Below, in pieces: positions 7,441-16,925 of a stretch of 64,000 nucleotides of DNA (positions are counted from its first letter, which is position 1; each line of letters opens with the position of its first letter). The translations under genes were made by a program, and so were the position numbers. Under the pieces are notes generated by a model. That model ran no database searches. It was not told the DNA's origin and saw nothing but the letters and a program-made list of their open reading frames with translations. The stretch comes from Peptococcaceae bacterium BRH_c8a (GTDB lineage: Bacteria > Bacillota > Desulfotomaculia > Desulfotomaculales > Desulfallaceae). The stretch is taken from contig LADP01000003.1 in assembly GCA_000961575.1 (NCBI GenBank), positions 1-64,000 of the forward strand, written 5' to 3'.

Positions 7441-9051
7441 CTAATTTACCTTGCGGTCGCGCCCGGCCCATTCCTTATCACGTAGTTTGTATTTCATAAT
7501 TTTGCCGGTGGACGTTTTGGGTAGTTCACCAAATTCAATAGCCTTGGGCACCTTGAAGCGGGCCATGTTTTCCCGGCAGTAGTTGATGATGTCTTCGGCA
7601 GTGGGGTTGGTGCCGGGTTTGGGTACTATGAAAGCCTTGGCTACCTCGCCCCATTTGGGATCCGGTATGGATATGACTGCCACTTCGTTTACATCCGGGT
7701 GGTTGTAAATAATGTTCTCCACCTCAACGGTGGAAATATTCTCGCCGCCGCTGATGATAATATCCTTCATGCGATCCTTAATTTCTACATAGCCGTTGGG
7801 GTGAACCACCGCCAAGTCGCCACTGTGGAACCAACCACCCCGGAAAGCTTCATCGCTGGATTCAGGTTGCTTGTAATAACCAAGCATCACGTTATTGCCG
7901 CGCATAACTATTTCACCCATGGTTTCGCCGTCCCAGGCCACCGGTGCCATGCTGGCGGGATCGACAACGTCCATGTAATGGGCCGTAATATAGGGAACTC
8001 CCTGGCGGGCCTTAATTTTAGCCCTTTCGTCAGCCGACAAGCTATCCCATTGGGGCTGCCACTCGCAGATGCTGTGCGGCCCGTAAACTTCGGTTAAACC
8101 GTAAACCTGGGTTACATTGGCCCCGATTACTTCCATATTCTTAATTATCGCCGGTGCCGGCGGTGCCCCCGCCGTTATTACATTCAACTGGCGGGTCATC
8201 TTTACTTCTTTGGCGCCGGGGAAAGTGGACATCGCTATTAATACCGTGGGGGCAGCACACAGGTGGGAGATACCTTCCTCTTCCACCAAGCGGTAGATTT
8301 CTTCCGGAACCACCTTGCGCAGGCACACATGGGTACCCCCTACTGCTGTTACACCCCAGGTGAAGCACCACCCGTTGCAGTGGAACATGGGCAGGGTCCA
8401 CAGGTAAACGGATTGCGAATTCATACCACATTCCAGCGCTTCGCCAAGGGCATTAAGGTAAGCCCCCCGGTGGTGATACATAACCCCCTTGGGCAGCCCG
8501 GTAGTGCCGCTGGTGTAGTTAATAGTGGCCACCTGGTACTCATCGTCCACATCTATTTCCACCGGCTCCTCGGAACCGCCGGCGATGAATTCTTCGTAAT
8601 CCGGCCCTGCCAGAGGTTTTTCGGCACTGATATCGCATATGTTAACAATATTGGTTACATTGGTTAACTCATTAATAATTGGCTTGATTAGCCCGGCAAA
8701 TTCGTTATCTACAAAAAGGGCCTTGGCGTCGGAATGATTAATAATGTAAGCAATTTCTTTTGCTACCAAGCGGATGTTAATACTAACCAGCGTAGCACCG
8801 ATCATCGGTACCGCGTAATGAGCTTCCAACATTGGCGGCGTGTTGGGGCAGATAAAGGCAACCTTATCACCTTTACCGATACCCGCATTTTTCAAAGCAT
8901 TGGCCAGGCGGTTAACCCGGTTATAAAACTCCCGGTAACTATATCGCTGATCATTGTATACAACCGCTTCCTTATCACTGTAAGTCAAAGCGCTGCGGGG
9001 TAAAAATTTGACCGGCGACAATACATCATAGTTAACACTTCTTTTCGACAT
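7441..9051 (-). CDS. Acyl-CoA synthetase (AMP-binding, medium/long-chain type)
   Basis: The enzyme activates a carboxylic acid with ATP to the acyl-AMP and then the CoA thioester. Signature motifs are the P-loop-like TINYTSGTTGLPKGV, the substrate/AMP motif GLTEVYG, GWFHSGD with its ribose-binding Asp, and the C-terminal catalytic Lys in KTSTGKIMKYKLR. The ATG at 9049-9051 (MSKRSVNYDV) follows AGGGAGG at good spacing; a longer reading to 9207 would add 52 unsupported residues. At 536 residues it has normal family length. The long strings of small hydrophobics around FHCNGWCFTWGV fit fatty or aromatic acyl substrates, but substrate cannot be fixed. It is monocistronic, as expected for an anaerobe that oxidises fatty or aromatic acids. 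Confidence 0.88.
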   Translation of the reverse strand: MSKRSVNYDVLSPVKFLPRSALTYSDKEAVVYNDQRYSYREFYNRVNRLANALKNAGIGKGDKVAFICPNTPPMLEAHYAVPMIGATLVSINIRLVAKEIAYIINHSDAKALFVDNEFAGLIKPIINELTNVTNIVNICDISAEKPLAGPDYEEFIAGGSEEPVEIDVDDEYQVATINYTSGTTGLPKGVMYHHRGAYLNALGEALECGMNSQSVYLWTLPMFHCNGWCFTWGVTAVGGTHVCLRKVVPEEIYRLVEEEGISHLCAAPTVLIAMSTFPGAKEVKMTRQLNVITAGAPPAPAIIKNMEVIGANVTQVYGLTEVYGPHSICEWQPQWDSLSADERAKIKARQGVPYITAHYMDVVDPASMAPVAWDGETMGEIVMRGNNVMLGYYKQPESSDEAFRGGWFHSGDLAVVHPNGYVEIKDRMKDIIISGGENISTVEVENIIYNHPDVNEVAVISIPDPKWGEVAKAFIVPKPGTNPTAEDIINYCRENMARFKVPKAIEFGELPKTSTGKIMKYKLRDKEWAGRDRKVN

Positions 9052-9298
9052 CAATTGTGACCTCCCTTGATATTCTGTTGCTCGGACAACGTTGTCACGA
9101 GAAAATGCTGCTGTTAATTTTTCTACTCTTCCATCAAGTGTAAAGATTCTGAATAAATAGATTATTCGACCTTGTCGTTTTGTTTTCCTGCTGGAATTAA
9201 AAAACAAGCATCTTTAAATGAAGGCTGTTAAAGAAGTCCGGGTACGGTTCATGCTAAAAGGAAACAAAGCGAAATGGAGAATCAAAACTTGGCAATTA

Positions 9299-9910
9299 TT
9301 AAAACATATCGGCCAGTGCCTTAATGGCTACTTGGGCCATTTTACTGTTTCCCGCGTTGCTCAGATGTGCTTCGTCAATGAAATAAAACGGGTCCCCAAT
9401 CTGGGTGCCCGTCTGGCATAGCGGTGTAAAATAATCAATCAGTGGGATGGATTGGGCGGCAGCGTATTCCTGCAGCCAAACCCGGTGCCGGTTTAGCCAG
9501 TTGATAATTTCATCTAATCCGAAAGGAAAAAAGCTGTTACCGCCATCAGCTACTGTACATACCGGGGTAGTGATGCCCAGTATTGGCGTTATATTCTTTT
9601 TGAAACACATTTGCACCATTTGCTCAATACAACGTCTTGAATATTCCGGATTGCTTTCCATCCAGGCATCGTTTGTACCGCCTAGAATATGCACATGGGA
9701 TACGCCGGGGTTCCTTAATTCCTCGGGTAGCCGATGAAGCATGTCTGACGTGGTATTTCCGTTCATGCCCCGGTTTAGCGGCATGACAGCAATTTTGCCG
9801 GCCAATACTTTTACCCAGGACGATTGTGGGCCGTAGGGGAAACCGTATGTGATGCTGTCGCCAAGGCAAACCAGAATTTTATTGTGGGGTGTTTTGTCTG
9901 CATGGTTCAT
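9299..9910 (-). CDS. SGNH/GDSL-family hydrolase
   Basis: The protein has the four SGNH blocks: CLGDSITYGF (nucleophile Ser), the following Gly, GGTNDAW (oxyanion Asn) and DEAHLSN (catalytic Asp-His). Members are esterases/lipases, including acyl-CoA thioesterases and carbohydrate esterases. There is no signal peptide, so it is probably cytoplasmic; the substrate is unknown. Two starts are possible. The ATG at 9908-9910 has GGAG at 8 nt and is preferred; a GTG at 9917-9919 would add three residues. The 206-residue length is typical. It lies downstream of pyk, separated by a CTGACTA repeat. Confidence 0.8.
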   Translation of the reverse strand: MNHADKTPHNKILVCLGDSITYGFPYGPQSSWVKVLAGKIAVMPLNRGMNGNTTSDMLHRLPEELRNPGVSHVHILGGTNDAWMESNPEYSRRCIEQMVQMCFKKNITPILGITTPVCTVADGGNSFFPFGLDEIINWLNRHRVWLQEYAAAQSIPLIDYFTPLCQTGTQIGDPFYFIDEAHLSNAGNSKMAQVAIKALADMF

Positions 9911-9960
9911 GCTTTTCACTCCACCAGCCTCCCAGCAATTCCATGTCGTTATGTTTTTTA

Positions 9961-9994
9961 TTCTGACTACTGACTACTGTCTACTGAATACTGA
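9961..9994. repeat. CTGACTA-family tandem heptamer repeat, copy 1
   Basis: A run of imperfect CTGACTA units between pyk and the hydrolase gene. Related runs occur at about 29314-29406, 47181-47216 and 57524-57613. Confidence 0.6.
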
Positions 9995-9998
9995 GTTT

Positions 9999-11750
9999 TT
10001 ACAGTACCCTGGCTGAACCGCGGTAGACCAAGCCCCGTTGCCCATCCACGGTAATGGTTTCCCCATCGGGGATAATGTTTGTGGCCCCGGACACTCCCAC
10101 CACTACCGGGATGCCAAACTCCAAACCCACGATAGCGGCATGGGAGGTCAAGCCGCCTACTTCGGTAATAATGGCCCCGGCCTTTTCTATAGCCGGGATG
10201 AAGTCCCGGTCGGTATCATTGGTCACTAAAATATCGCCCCTGGATATTCTTTCCACTGCCTGGCGGGCATTAACCGCCACACATGCCTTGCCAGTCATAG
10301 CCCGGTTGCCAATGCCGGTACCATTGGCCATGATGTCACCCACGGTCTGCACCTTAATCAAGTTGGTGGTGCCATGCACGCCGACGGGAACCCCGGCTGT
10401 AATGATAATTAAATCCCCGCCCTTAATTAATTGGGACTTTAAAGAAACATCCACTGCCGCAGCGATCATACTGTCGGTATCCTCCGTGCGTTCCACCAGC
10501 AGCGGCTGGGTTCCCCAGATCAGAACCATTTTACGCAATACGTTTTTATGGGGTGTTACCGCTATAATAGTGGCCTTGGGGCGGTACTTGCTAACCATTT
10601 TAGCTGTATACCCCGACTCAGTGGAAGTAATGATAGCTGCCGCCCCCAGATCCAGGGCGGTGGTAACGGTGGCGTGGCTTATGGCATCGGTGATGGTGCG
10701 GGAAATAGCCCGTCGTTTACTCCTGAGCAGTTCGTCATACTCCAGAGCCGCTTCTGCCCGGGCCGCAATGCGGCCCATGGTTTGTATAGCCGCCACCGGG
10801 TATTTGCCGGCAGCCGTTTCACCGGACAGCATGACGGCGTCTGTCCCGTCCAGAATAGCGTTGGCCACGTCGCTGGCTTCAGCCCGGGTGGGCCGCGGGT
10901 TCTGCACCATCGACTCCAGCATTTGGGTGGCTGTAATCACTGGTTTGCCGGCCAGGTTGCACCGCTCAATGATGGCCTTCTGTATTATAGGTACTTCTTC
11001 CGGTGGTATCTCCACGCCCAGGTCACCCCGGGCAACCATAATACCGTCGGAAACCTTGATAATTTCGTCCAGATTGTCAACGGCTTCCTGATTTTCTATC
11101 TTAGCAATTATATCCATATGGCCATTGTTTTCTTCAATAATCCGCCTGATGGCCAGTACATCCCCGGCTTTACGGACAAAAGAAACGGCAATGAAATCAA
11201 AATTATTATTAATGCCAAACAAAATATCATCTTTATCTCTTTCGGTCAGTGACGGCAGGTTAATTCGGACTCCGGGTACATTTACTCCTTTTTGGCTGGT
11301 CAGTTTGCCGCCGTTTTCCACCACACAGAGGATCTCGCATGCTTCAACTTCTTTAACCAGGAGAGCGATCAGCCCATCTGAGATTAAAATCCGATCTCCT
11401 GGTTGCACGTCCCTGGGAAGGTCTTTATATGTAACCGGCAGCACCTTTTCATTGCCTTTAACGTCATCAGTGGTGATCCGGACTTCTGCGCCGGGCAATA
11501 ATTCAACCGATTCCCGTTCCAGGAAACCCAACCTTATTTCCGGTCCCTTGGTATCCAAAAGAATAGCAATGTTATTGCTGGTTTTAATGGCCGCCCTACG
11601 GACGGCCTGCACACGCCTTAAATGATCTTCGTGGTTGCCGTGAGAAAAATTTAGCCGGGCCACGTTCATCCCGGCCAGCATCATTTTTTCCAGCACTTCC
11701 ATTTGCTCGCTGGCGGGGCCGATGGTGCATACTATCTTGGTGCGCCGCAA
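9999..11750 (-). CDS. pyk: Pyruvate kinase
   Basis: Pyruvate kinase transfers phosphate from PEP to ADP, the last step of glycolysis. Motifs include NFSHGNHEDH, the Mg/K-site region IAKIENQEAVDNLDEI, MVARGDLGVEIPPEEV and LSGETAAGKYP. A C-terminal swivelling domain (about residues 480-583) contains GGLTSHAAIVGLEFGIPVVVGV, the PEP-utilising phosphohistidine-like domain of Bacillus-type enzymes. I place the start at TTG 11748-11750, giving the canonical MRRTKIVCTIGPASE and a GGGGGG Shine-Dalgarno 7 nt upstream. An ATG at 11765 would swallow that site. It lies about 100 nt downstream of pfkA and is probably cotranscribed. Confidence 0.95.
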   Translation of the reverse strand: MRRTKIVCTIGPASEQMEVLEKMMLAGMNVARLNFSHGNHEDHLRRVQAVRRAAIKTSNNIAILLDTKGPEIRLGFLERESVELLPGAEVRITTDDVKGNEKVLPVTYKDLPRDVQPGDRILISDGLIALLVKEVEACEILCVVENGGKLTSQKGVNVPGVRINLPSLTERDKDDILFGINNNFDFIAVSFVRKAGDVLAIRRIIEENNGHMDIIAKIENQEAVDNLDEIIKVSDGIMVARGDLGVEIPPEEVPIIQKAIIERCNLAGKPVITATQMLESMVQNPRPTRAEASDVANAILDGTDAVMLSGETAAGKYPVAAIQTMGRIAARAEAALEYDELLRSKRRAISRTITDAISHATVTTALDLGAAAIITSTESGYTAKMVSKYRPKATIIAVTPHKNVLRKMVLIWGTQPLLVERTEDTDSMIAAAVDVSLKSQLIKGGDLIIITAGVPVGVHGTTNLIKVQTVGDIMANGTGIGNRAMTGKACVAVNARQAVERISRGDILVTNDTDRDFIPAIEKAGAIITEVGGLTSHAAIVGLEFGIPVVVGVSGATNIIPDGETITVDGQRGLVYRGSARVL

Positions 11751-11852
11751 TGTTATTCCCCCCATTAATTGGTAAACATCCTATCGGCTATATTCCTCAT
11801 TTGATGAGAAAAATAGCCATTTTTCATAAACAACTAATATGGCCAATAGATA

Positions 11853-12815
11853 TTAAATTGATAATATACCCGCCAGGTTATAAACATCCATGTCGATAGG
11901 TTTTTTGACAGTAAAAACAGTTTCCAGGGGGCAGGCTATTATTTCACCCGCAACCATGCCCACCATATGCTGGCGGTAACCTGACATCAGCAAGTCTACA
12001 GCTCTGGCTCCCATGCGGCTGGCCAGGATACGGTCGAAGGCGGTAGGTGTCCCTCCGCGCTGTAAATGGCCCAAGATGGTTACTTTGGTATCTAACCCTG
12101 TTTTTTCTTTAATGGCCCGACTGACATCAATGCCGCTGGCTGCTCCTTCAGCTACAATGATAATACTATGCAATTTTCCTCGCTTATAGCCTCGGTAAAG
12201 CTTATCACATACCTCATCGAGGTTATATTCCAATTCCGGGATTAGAATTGATTCCGCCCCCCCGGCTAGTCCGGAAGTCATGGCAATACAACCGCTTTCC
12301 CGGCCCATTACCTCTACAATAAAAGTGCGCTCGTGGGAAGTAGCGGTATCTCTTATTTTATTGATCGCTTCAACCACGGTATTTACCGCAGTGTCAAATC
12401 CGATGGAATAATCGGTTCCGGCAATATCATTATCAATGGTTCCCGGCACTCCCGTCACCGGCACGTTAAATTCGTTGTGGAATATTTCCGCGCCTTTAAA
12501 AGAGCCGTCACCACCGATAACCACCAGTCCCTGAATGCCGAACCTTTCTACGTTGGCGTAGGCTCTTGCTCGTCCTTGGCTAGTCATGAATTCCTCGGAA
12601 CGGGCGGTGCGCAGAATGGTGCCGCCGCGGTGGATGATGTCGGCTACCGAGCCTAGATTCATAGGGCCCATGTCAGCCTCTATAAAACCGCTAAACCCCC
12701 GCTGGATACCAATCACTTCCAGCCCATGGTAAATAGCTTTACGCACTACGGCACGGATAGCAGCATTCATGCCCGGGGAGTCGCCGCCACTGGTCAAAAC
12801 GGCAATTCTGAGCAA
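11853..12815 (-). CDS. pfkA: ATP-dependent 6-phosphofructokinase
   Basis: PfkA phosphorylates fructose 6-phosphate to the 1,6-bisphosphate, the committed step of glycolysis. The 320-residue length and motifs are standard: [25 protein letters not shown] (a Gly that favours ATP over pyrophosphate), the catalytic [12 protein letters not shown], and [11 protein letters not shown]. The start is a TTG at 12813-12815 with GGTGG about 9 nt upstream; the nearby ATG is in another frame. It precedes pyk on the same strand. Neighbours upstream are mtrB and dnaE. The accD/accA pair that commonly lies between dnaE and pfkA in Firmicutes is absent. Confidence 0.95.
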   Translation of the reverse strand: MLRIAVLTSGGDSPGMNAAIRAVVRKAIYHGLEVIGIQRGFSGFIEADMGPMNLGSVADIIHRGGTILRTARSEEFMTSQGRARAYANVERFGIQGLVVIGGDGSFKGAEIFHNEFNVPVTGVPGTIDNDIAGTDYSIGFDTAVNTVVEAINKIRDTATSHERTFIVEVMGRESGCIAMTSGLAGGAESILIPELEYNLDEVCDKLYRGYKRGKLHSIIIVAEGAASGIDVSRAIKEKTGLDTKVTILGHLQRGGTPTAFDRILASRMGARAVDLLMSGYRQHMVGMVAGEIIACPLETVFTVKKPIDMDVYNLAGILSI

Positions 12816-13011
12816 ATTCCATGGCCACCTTTCCTAATATTAAAATAATTAATATTACTCTTTGGATCCAGTAGATTAAATATGCAATTTCATTTTTGCG
12901 ACTTTTAGGAAACTATGGTTTCACATTAGAGGTTTGGATTTATTAGCTGTTGGATAAAAATTTTTAAAATTGAAGGTATGGTTGGGTACGGGCATTAAAC
13001 CTGTGAAACAA

Positions 13012-13042
13012 GTATATCCAGAGTTAAACTCTGGATATTTTG
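13012..13042 (-). terminator. Hairpin downstream of mtrB
   Basis: ATATCCAGAGTT (13014-13025) and AACTCTGGATAT (13027-13038) can form a 12-bp stem. The T-rich tail is better on the plus strand than on the minus strand, so use as the mtrB terminator is only likely. Confidence 0.4.
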
Positions 13043-13043
13043 C

Positions 13044-13274
13044 TTACACGTCGGTTTTTAGGCTACCGTGCTTGGTCATTACCTCAGCCCGGCCGCGGAT
13101 TTTGATAGCGGAGGTGTGTTCGGTAAATTGGGCAATCATTATTTCGCCTTTATCTAGTTTCTCTGAATGGTGGAACTTGGTGTCCCGACCCCGAGTGAGG
13201 CCGATAATGGTCACCCCGTTTTCCAACGCTTTAATAACTACGTATTGGCCAGCTATTTCACTTGATGTATTCAT
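13044..13274 (-). CDS. mtrB: Trp RNA-binding attenuation protein (TRAP)
   Basis: The 76-residue protein aligns along its length with Bacillus TRAP, sharing NVIGLTRG-like, [14 protein letters not shown] and [12 protein letters not shown] stretches. TRAP forms an 11-mer ring that binds tryptophan and wraps leaders containing repeated GAG/UAG triplets, causing termination or blocking translation of trp genes. The Lys and Arg of KFHH and IKIRG correspond to the RNA-contacting residues. The ATG at 13272-13274 has GGGG about 8 nt upstream; an earlier GTG overlaps that site. It sits between dnaE and pfkA. No trp gene, anti-TRAP or folE neighbour is visible, so its targets lie outside the window. Confidence 0.93.
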   Translation of the reverse strand: MNTSSEIAGQYVVIKALENGVTIIGLTRGRDTKFHHSEKLDKGEIMIAQFTEHTSAIKIRGRAEVMTKHGSLKTDV

Positions 13275-13353
13275 TTTTTTCACCCCGTGTTATTACCATT
13301 ACTTCTTACGATGCTACAGAATCATGATATCATAAGGCCACCGGTTTGACAAG

Positions 13354-16300
13354 TTATACCATGCCGCCGGAGCTGTTTTCCGGGTCTTGTAAAACTTGCT
13401 CTTTTACTTTCACCTGGTCAGGGCCCAACAGCTCCGCCATCTCTTCAACCACGCCGGAGTCCAGGTTTACCCAGAACCGTCGGTCGGTGCGGGCCAATTT
13501 TTTGGAGTCGGGAAAATAAAGGTAAACTGGGCACTCTCCAGGAAAGGAACTCAACACCTGCTGGATTTTAGCCACCAATCCGGTAGTAACCTGCTCCAGC
13601 TTAAGAAATAATTCCCCATACTGCTTCTTTATCAGCGGTTTCATGGAATTAACAATCACTTTTACTTCATCGGCGCTTTGGTTGGTGACACCGCTTACCA
13701 GCACTGCCCCCTCGTCTTTTAGCAGGGTGGCGCACTCCCGGAAAGTATGCGGGAAAATGACCAACTCGGTTACACCGGTTAAATCCTCCAAGCTGGCAAA
13801 AGCCATGTTGTCGCCCCGCTTGGTAATAATTTTTTTAATACCTGACAACAGGCCGCTCACCACCACCTCGGATCGCTCATCCAGTTCGCCGAGACCGGCA
13901 ATCCGATGCGAAGCACTGCGATTGATAACTTCCCGGTACTCGGTAAGCGGGTGACCGCTAACGTACAGGCCCAGTGCTTCTTTTTCCAGAACCAGCATTT
14001 CCGATGGCGGAAATTCTCTGATGTTTGGCATGTCAATGTTGACAGTGTTTTTGACGTCTTCACCCCAGAAATCCAGTAGTGATAGTTGGCCGTTTTTCCG
14101 GTCTTTATGTGAAGCCTGAGCCAGGCCCAAGCCCGCCTCCACTGCCGTCATCATTTGGGATCGGAAATGGCCCAGTGAATCCAGGGCGCCGCTCTTGATC
14201 AGGTTCTCCAGCACCCGCCGGTTGATCACCTTGGTTTCCATCCGCTGACAGAAATCAGCAAAGGATAGGTAGGGACCGCCCTGCTTTTTAATCTCGATGA
14301 TGGATTGCACCGCGCCCTGGCCTACGTTCTTAATCACTGCCAGGCCGAACCTAATTTTATCGTCATCTACAGTAAAATTAATCCCGCTGATATTGACATC
14401 CGGCGGCAGCACGTCTATATTCATCCGCCGGCTTTCCTCAATGTAATAAGCTACTTTATCTGAGTTATCATTGACCGATGTCAGTAGAGCCGCCATATAT
14501 TCTACCGGGTAGTTGGCTTTTAGGAAGGCGGTCTGGTAAGAGACCATGGCATAAGCAGCGCTATGACTTTTATTGAACCCGTACCCGGCAAAATAGGCCA
14601 TCAGGTCAAATATTTGCCCGGCCACGTTAGCGTCCACTTCGTTTTTAACTGCACCTTCTACGAACTGAGCCCGCAAATCGGCAATTATTTCCGGCTTCTT
14701 TTTGCCCATCGCCCGGCGTAGCATGTCGGCTTCACCCAAGGTAAAGCCGGCTAGGTCGCTGGCAATGCGCATCACCTGCTCTTGGTACAATATCACCCCG
14801 TAAGTGTCGCGGAGAATGGGTTCCAGCTTGGGGTGCAGGTAAGCTGCCTTTTTTTCACCGTGTTTGCTTTTGATAAAGTCTTCCACCATACCGCTGCCCA
14901 GCGGTCCCGGTCGGTACAGGGCCACCAGGGCAATGATATCCTCGAATACTTCGGGTTTTAAATCCCTAAGGATAGCCCGCATGCCGCTGCTTTCAAGCTG
15001 GAATACGCCTACCCCTTCACCGCGGATTAAAAGTTCGAATGCGTTATGATCGTCTAGTGGAATCTCATCAATATCAATTTGCACGCCGCGGTTTTGCTTA
15101 ATCATTTGTAGCGCGTCAGTGATTACAGTTAATGTGCGCAAGCCCAGGAAGTCCATTTTTAATAGACCCAACTCTTCCACCGGATCCTTAGCGAACTGGG
15201 TGGTTAGCGGGCCGTCCGCAGCCTTGCACAGAGGCAGGTAGTGGGTCAGCGGCTCACGGGTGATTACCACGCCGGCGGCATGGGTGGACGCGTGCCGAGG
15301 CATCCCTTCCAGCAAGGATGCGGTGTCGATTAGTTTGCGTACCTGGTCGTCTTCCCGGTACAGGGCACTCAGCTCGGGGGTATCGTTGAGCGCTTTTTCA
15401 ATGGTAATGTGCAGTTCAGTAGGTATCAGCTTGGCGATACGGTCAACGTCGCCGTAAGGTATACCCAGCGCCCGGCCCACGTCCTTAATGGCCGCCCGGG
15501 CCGCCATCGTGCCAAAGGTAGCAATTTGGGCCACCCGGTCTGAACCATACTTTTCGGCCACGTAGTCAATAACCCGGCCGCGTTTTTCGTAACAAAAATC
15601 TATATCTATATCCGGCATGGACACCCGTTCGGGGTTGAGGAATCGTTCGAAAAGCAGATCGTACCGCAGCGGGTCGATATTGGTAATCCCCAGCGCGTAG
15701 GCCACAATGCTGCCTGCCGCCGAGCCACGGCCGGGACCCACCGGGATATCATTTTTTCTGGCAAAATCTATAAAGTCCCAAACAATCAGGAAATAGGTTG
15801 TGTAACCCATTTGTTTGATTACTTTAAGCTCAAATGTAAGCCTTTGGTCAATGGTGTCGTTCATTTCACCGTAGCGCCATTTAATACCCTCAAGGCAAAG
15901 CTCTAGTAGGTAGGAATCGGGGGTGTGCTCTTGGGGTACATGGTATTCAGGCAGGTGCAGTGTGCCAAACTGCAACTCCACGTTGCACCGCTGGGCTATC
16001 AGGGCGGTATTCTCCAGCGCATCCCCGTATTCACCGAACAGCAAGGCCATTTCCCGTTGATCCTTAAGGTAAAATTCCTTGGAATCAAAACGCATCCGGT
16101 TTGGGTCGTCCACTGTTTTACCGGTTTGGATGCAAAGCAGTACATCCTGCATTTCGGAATGGCTTTTCAGCACGTAGTGTACGTCGTTGGTGGCCACCAG
16201 GGGGATGCCCATTTTACGGTGCAGTTCCAGCAGGCCACGGTTGGCAGTTTTCTGCCCGTCCAGGCCGTGATCCTGAAGTTCCAAGTAAAAGTTGTGCTTT

Positions 16301-16830
16301 CCGAAAATATTCACATATTCATTGGCGCTTTTAGCGGCCTGCTCCATGTTGCTATTAATTATGTGGGTGGCCACTTCCCCGGCAATGCAGCCACTTAACG
16401 CAATTAATCCCTCACTGTGTGCGGCCAGCAGTTCCTTGTCCACCCGTGGTTTGTAATAGAAGCCTTCGGTAAAGCCCAATGAAACCAGGCGCAGCAGGTT
16501 GCGATAACCTGTTTCGTTTTCCGCCAGCAGTACCAGGTGGTACAGATTGTCATCCACCTTGGGGGTGCGGTCGTGCCTGGTTCGTGGTGCTACGTAAACT
16601 TCGCAGCCTAGGATGGGCTTGATGTTTTGCTTCAAACAAGCTTTGTAAAAATCGACCACACCGTACATAACTCCGTGGTCGGTAATGGCCAGGGACTGCA
16701 TACCCATGCCGGCGGCGGTTTCCACTACCTTCTTTATACGGGAGGCACCGTCTAAAAGGCTGTACTCGGTATGTACGTGCAGGTGGATAAATCGGTTGTT
16801 ACGGTTGTTTAAATTGTTGTCGGCTGACAT
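13354..16830 (-). CDS. dnaE: DNA polymerase III alpha subunit
   Basis: This is the 1158-residue replicative polymerase alpha subunit of the DnaE type. Domains in order are PHP (HLHVHTEYSLLDGASRI, residues 16-32 and on to about 280), the polymerase palm with GPGRGSAAGSIVAYALG and the catalytic MPDIDIDFCYEKRG, fingers and the helix-hairpin-helix region, and a C-terminal OB fold around VVVSGLLSGIKKIITKRGDN. In Firmicutes, DnaE works with PolC, especially in lagging-strand initiation. The start at 16830 has GGAGG 7 nt upstream. The gene is followed closely by mtrB, probably on the same transcript. Confidence 0.97.
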   Translation of the reverse strand: MSADNNLNNRNNRFIHLHVHTEYSLLDGASRIKKVVETAAGMGMQSLAITDHGVMYGVVDFYKACLKQNIKPILGCEVYVAPRTRHDRTPKVDDNLYHLVLLAENETGYRNLLRLVSLGFTEGFYYKPRVDKELLAAHSEGLIALSGCIAGEVATHIINSNMEQAAKSANEYVNIFGKHNFYLELQDHGLDGQKTANRGLLELHRKMGIPLVATNDVHYVLKSHSEMQDVLLCIQTGKTVDDPNRMRFDSKEFYLKDQREMALLFGEYGDALENTALIAQRCNVELQFGTLHLPEYHVPQEHTPDSYLLELCLEGIKWRYGEMNDTIDQRLTFELKVIKQMGYTTYFLIVWDFIDFARKNDIPVGPGRGSAAGSIVAYALGITNIDPLRYDLLFERFLNPERVSMPDIDIDFCYEKRGRVIDYVAEKYGSDRVAQIATFGTMAARAAIKDVGRALGIPYGDVDRIAKLIPTELHITIEKALNDTPELSALYREDDQVRKLIDTASLLEGMPRHASTHAAGVVITREPLTHYLPLCKAADGPLTTQFAKDPVEELGLLKMDFLGLRTLTVITDALQMIKQNRGVQIDIDEIPLDDHNAFELLIRGEGVGVFQLESSGMRAILRDLKPEVFEDIIALVALYRPGPLGSGMVEDFIKSKHGEKKAAYLHPKLEPILRDTYGVILYQEQVMRIASDLAGFTLGEADMLRRAMGKKKPEIIADLRAQFVEGAVKNEVDANVAGQIFDLMAYFAGYGFNKSHSAAYAMVSYQTAFLKANYPVEYMAALLTSVNDNSDKVAYYIEESRRMNIDVLPPDVNISGINFTVDDDKIRFGLAVIKNVGQGAVQSIIEIKKQGGPYLSFADFCQRMETKVINRRVLENLIKSGALDSLGHFRSQMMTAVEAGLGLAQASHKDRKNGQLSLLDFWGEDVKNTVNIDMPNIREFPPSEMLVLEKEALGLYVSGHPLTEYREVINRSASHRIAGLGELDERSEVVVSGLLSGIKKIITKRGDNMAFASLEDLTGVTELVIFPHTFRECATLLKDEGAVLVSGVTNQSADEVKVIVNSMKPLIKKQYGELFLKLEQVTTGLVAKIQQVLSSFPGECPVYLYFPDSKKLARTDRRFWVNLDSGVVEEMAELLGPDQVKVKEQVLQDPENSSGGMV

Positions 16831-16925
16831 AACCGGACCTCCACGCTTATTTAGTTCCTCTGAGTGCCCGCAGGGCGCGAGTTCTTCGGCGCCCGTAGGC
16901 GAATGAGTGCCTCAAGGTAAAGAGT

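Noticed and set aside
9052-9207. 52-codon N-terminal extension of the acyl-CoA synthetase
   Set aside because: It has no ribosome-binding site and no family resemblance, while the internal ATG at 9049-9051 has AGGGAGG.
10054-11091. 345-codon open frame on the plus strand inside pyk
   Set aside because: It is antisense to a well-conserved pyruvate kinase gene, has no family resemblance and arises from the codon bias of the real gene.
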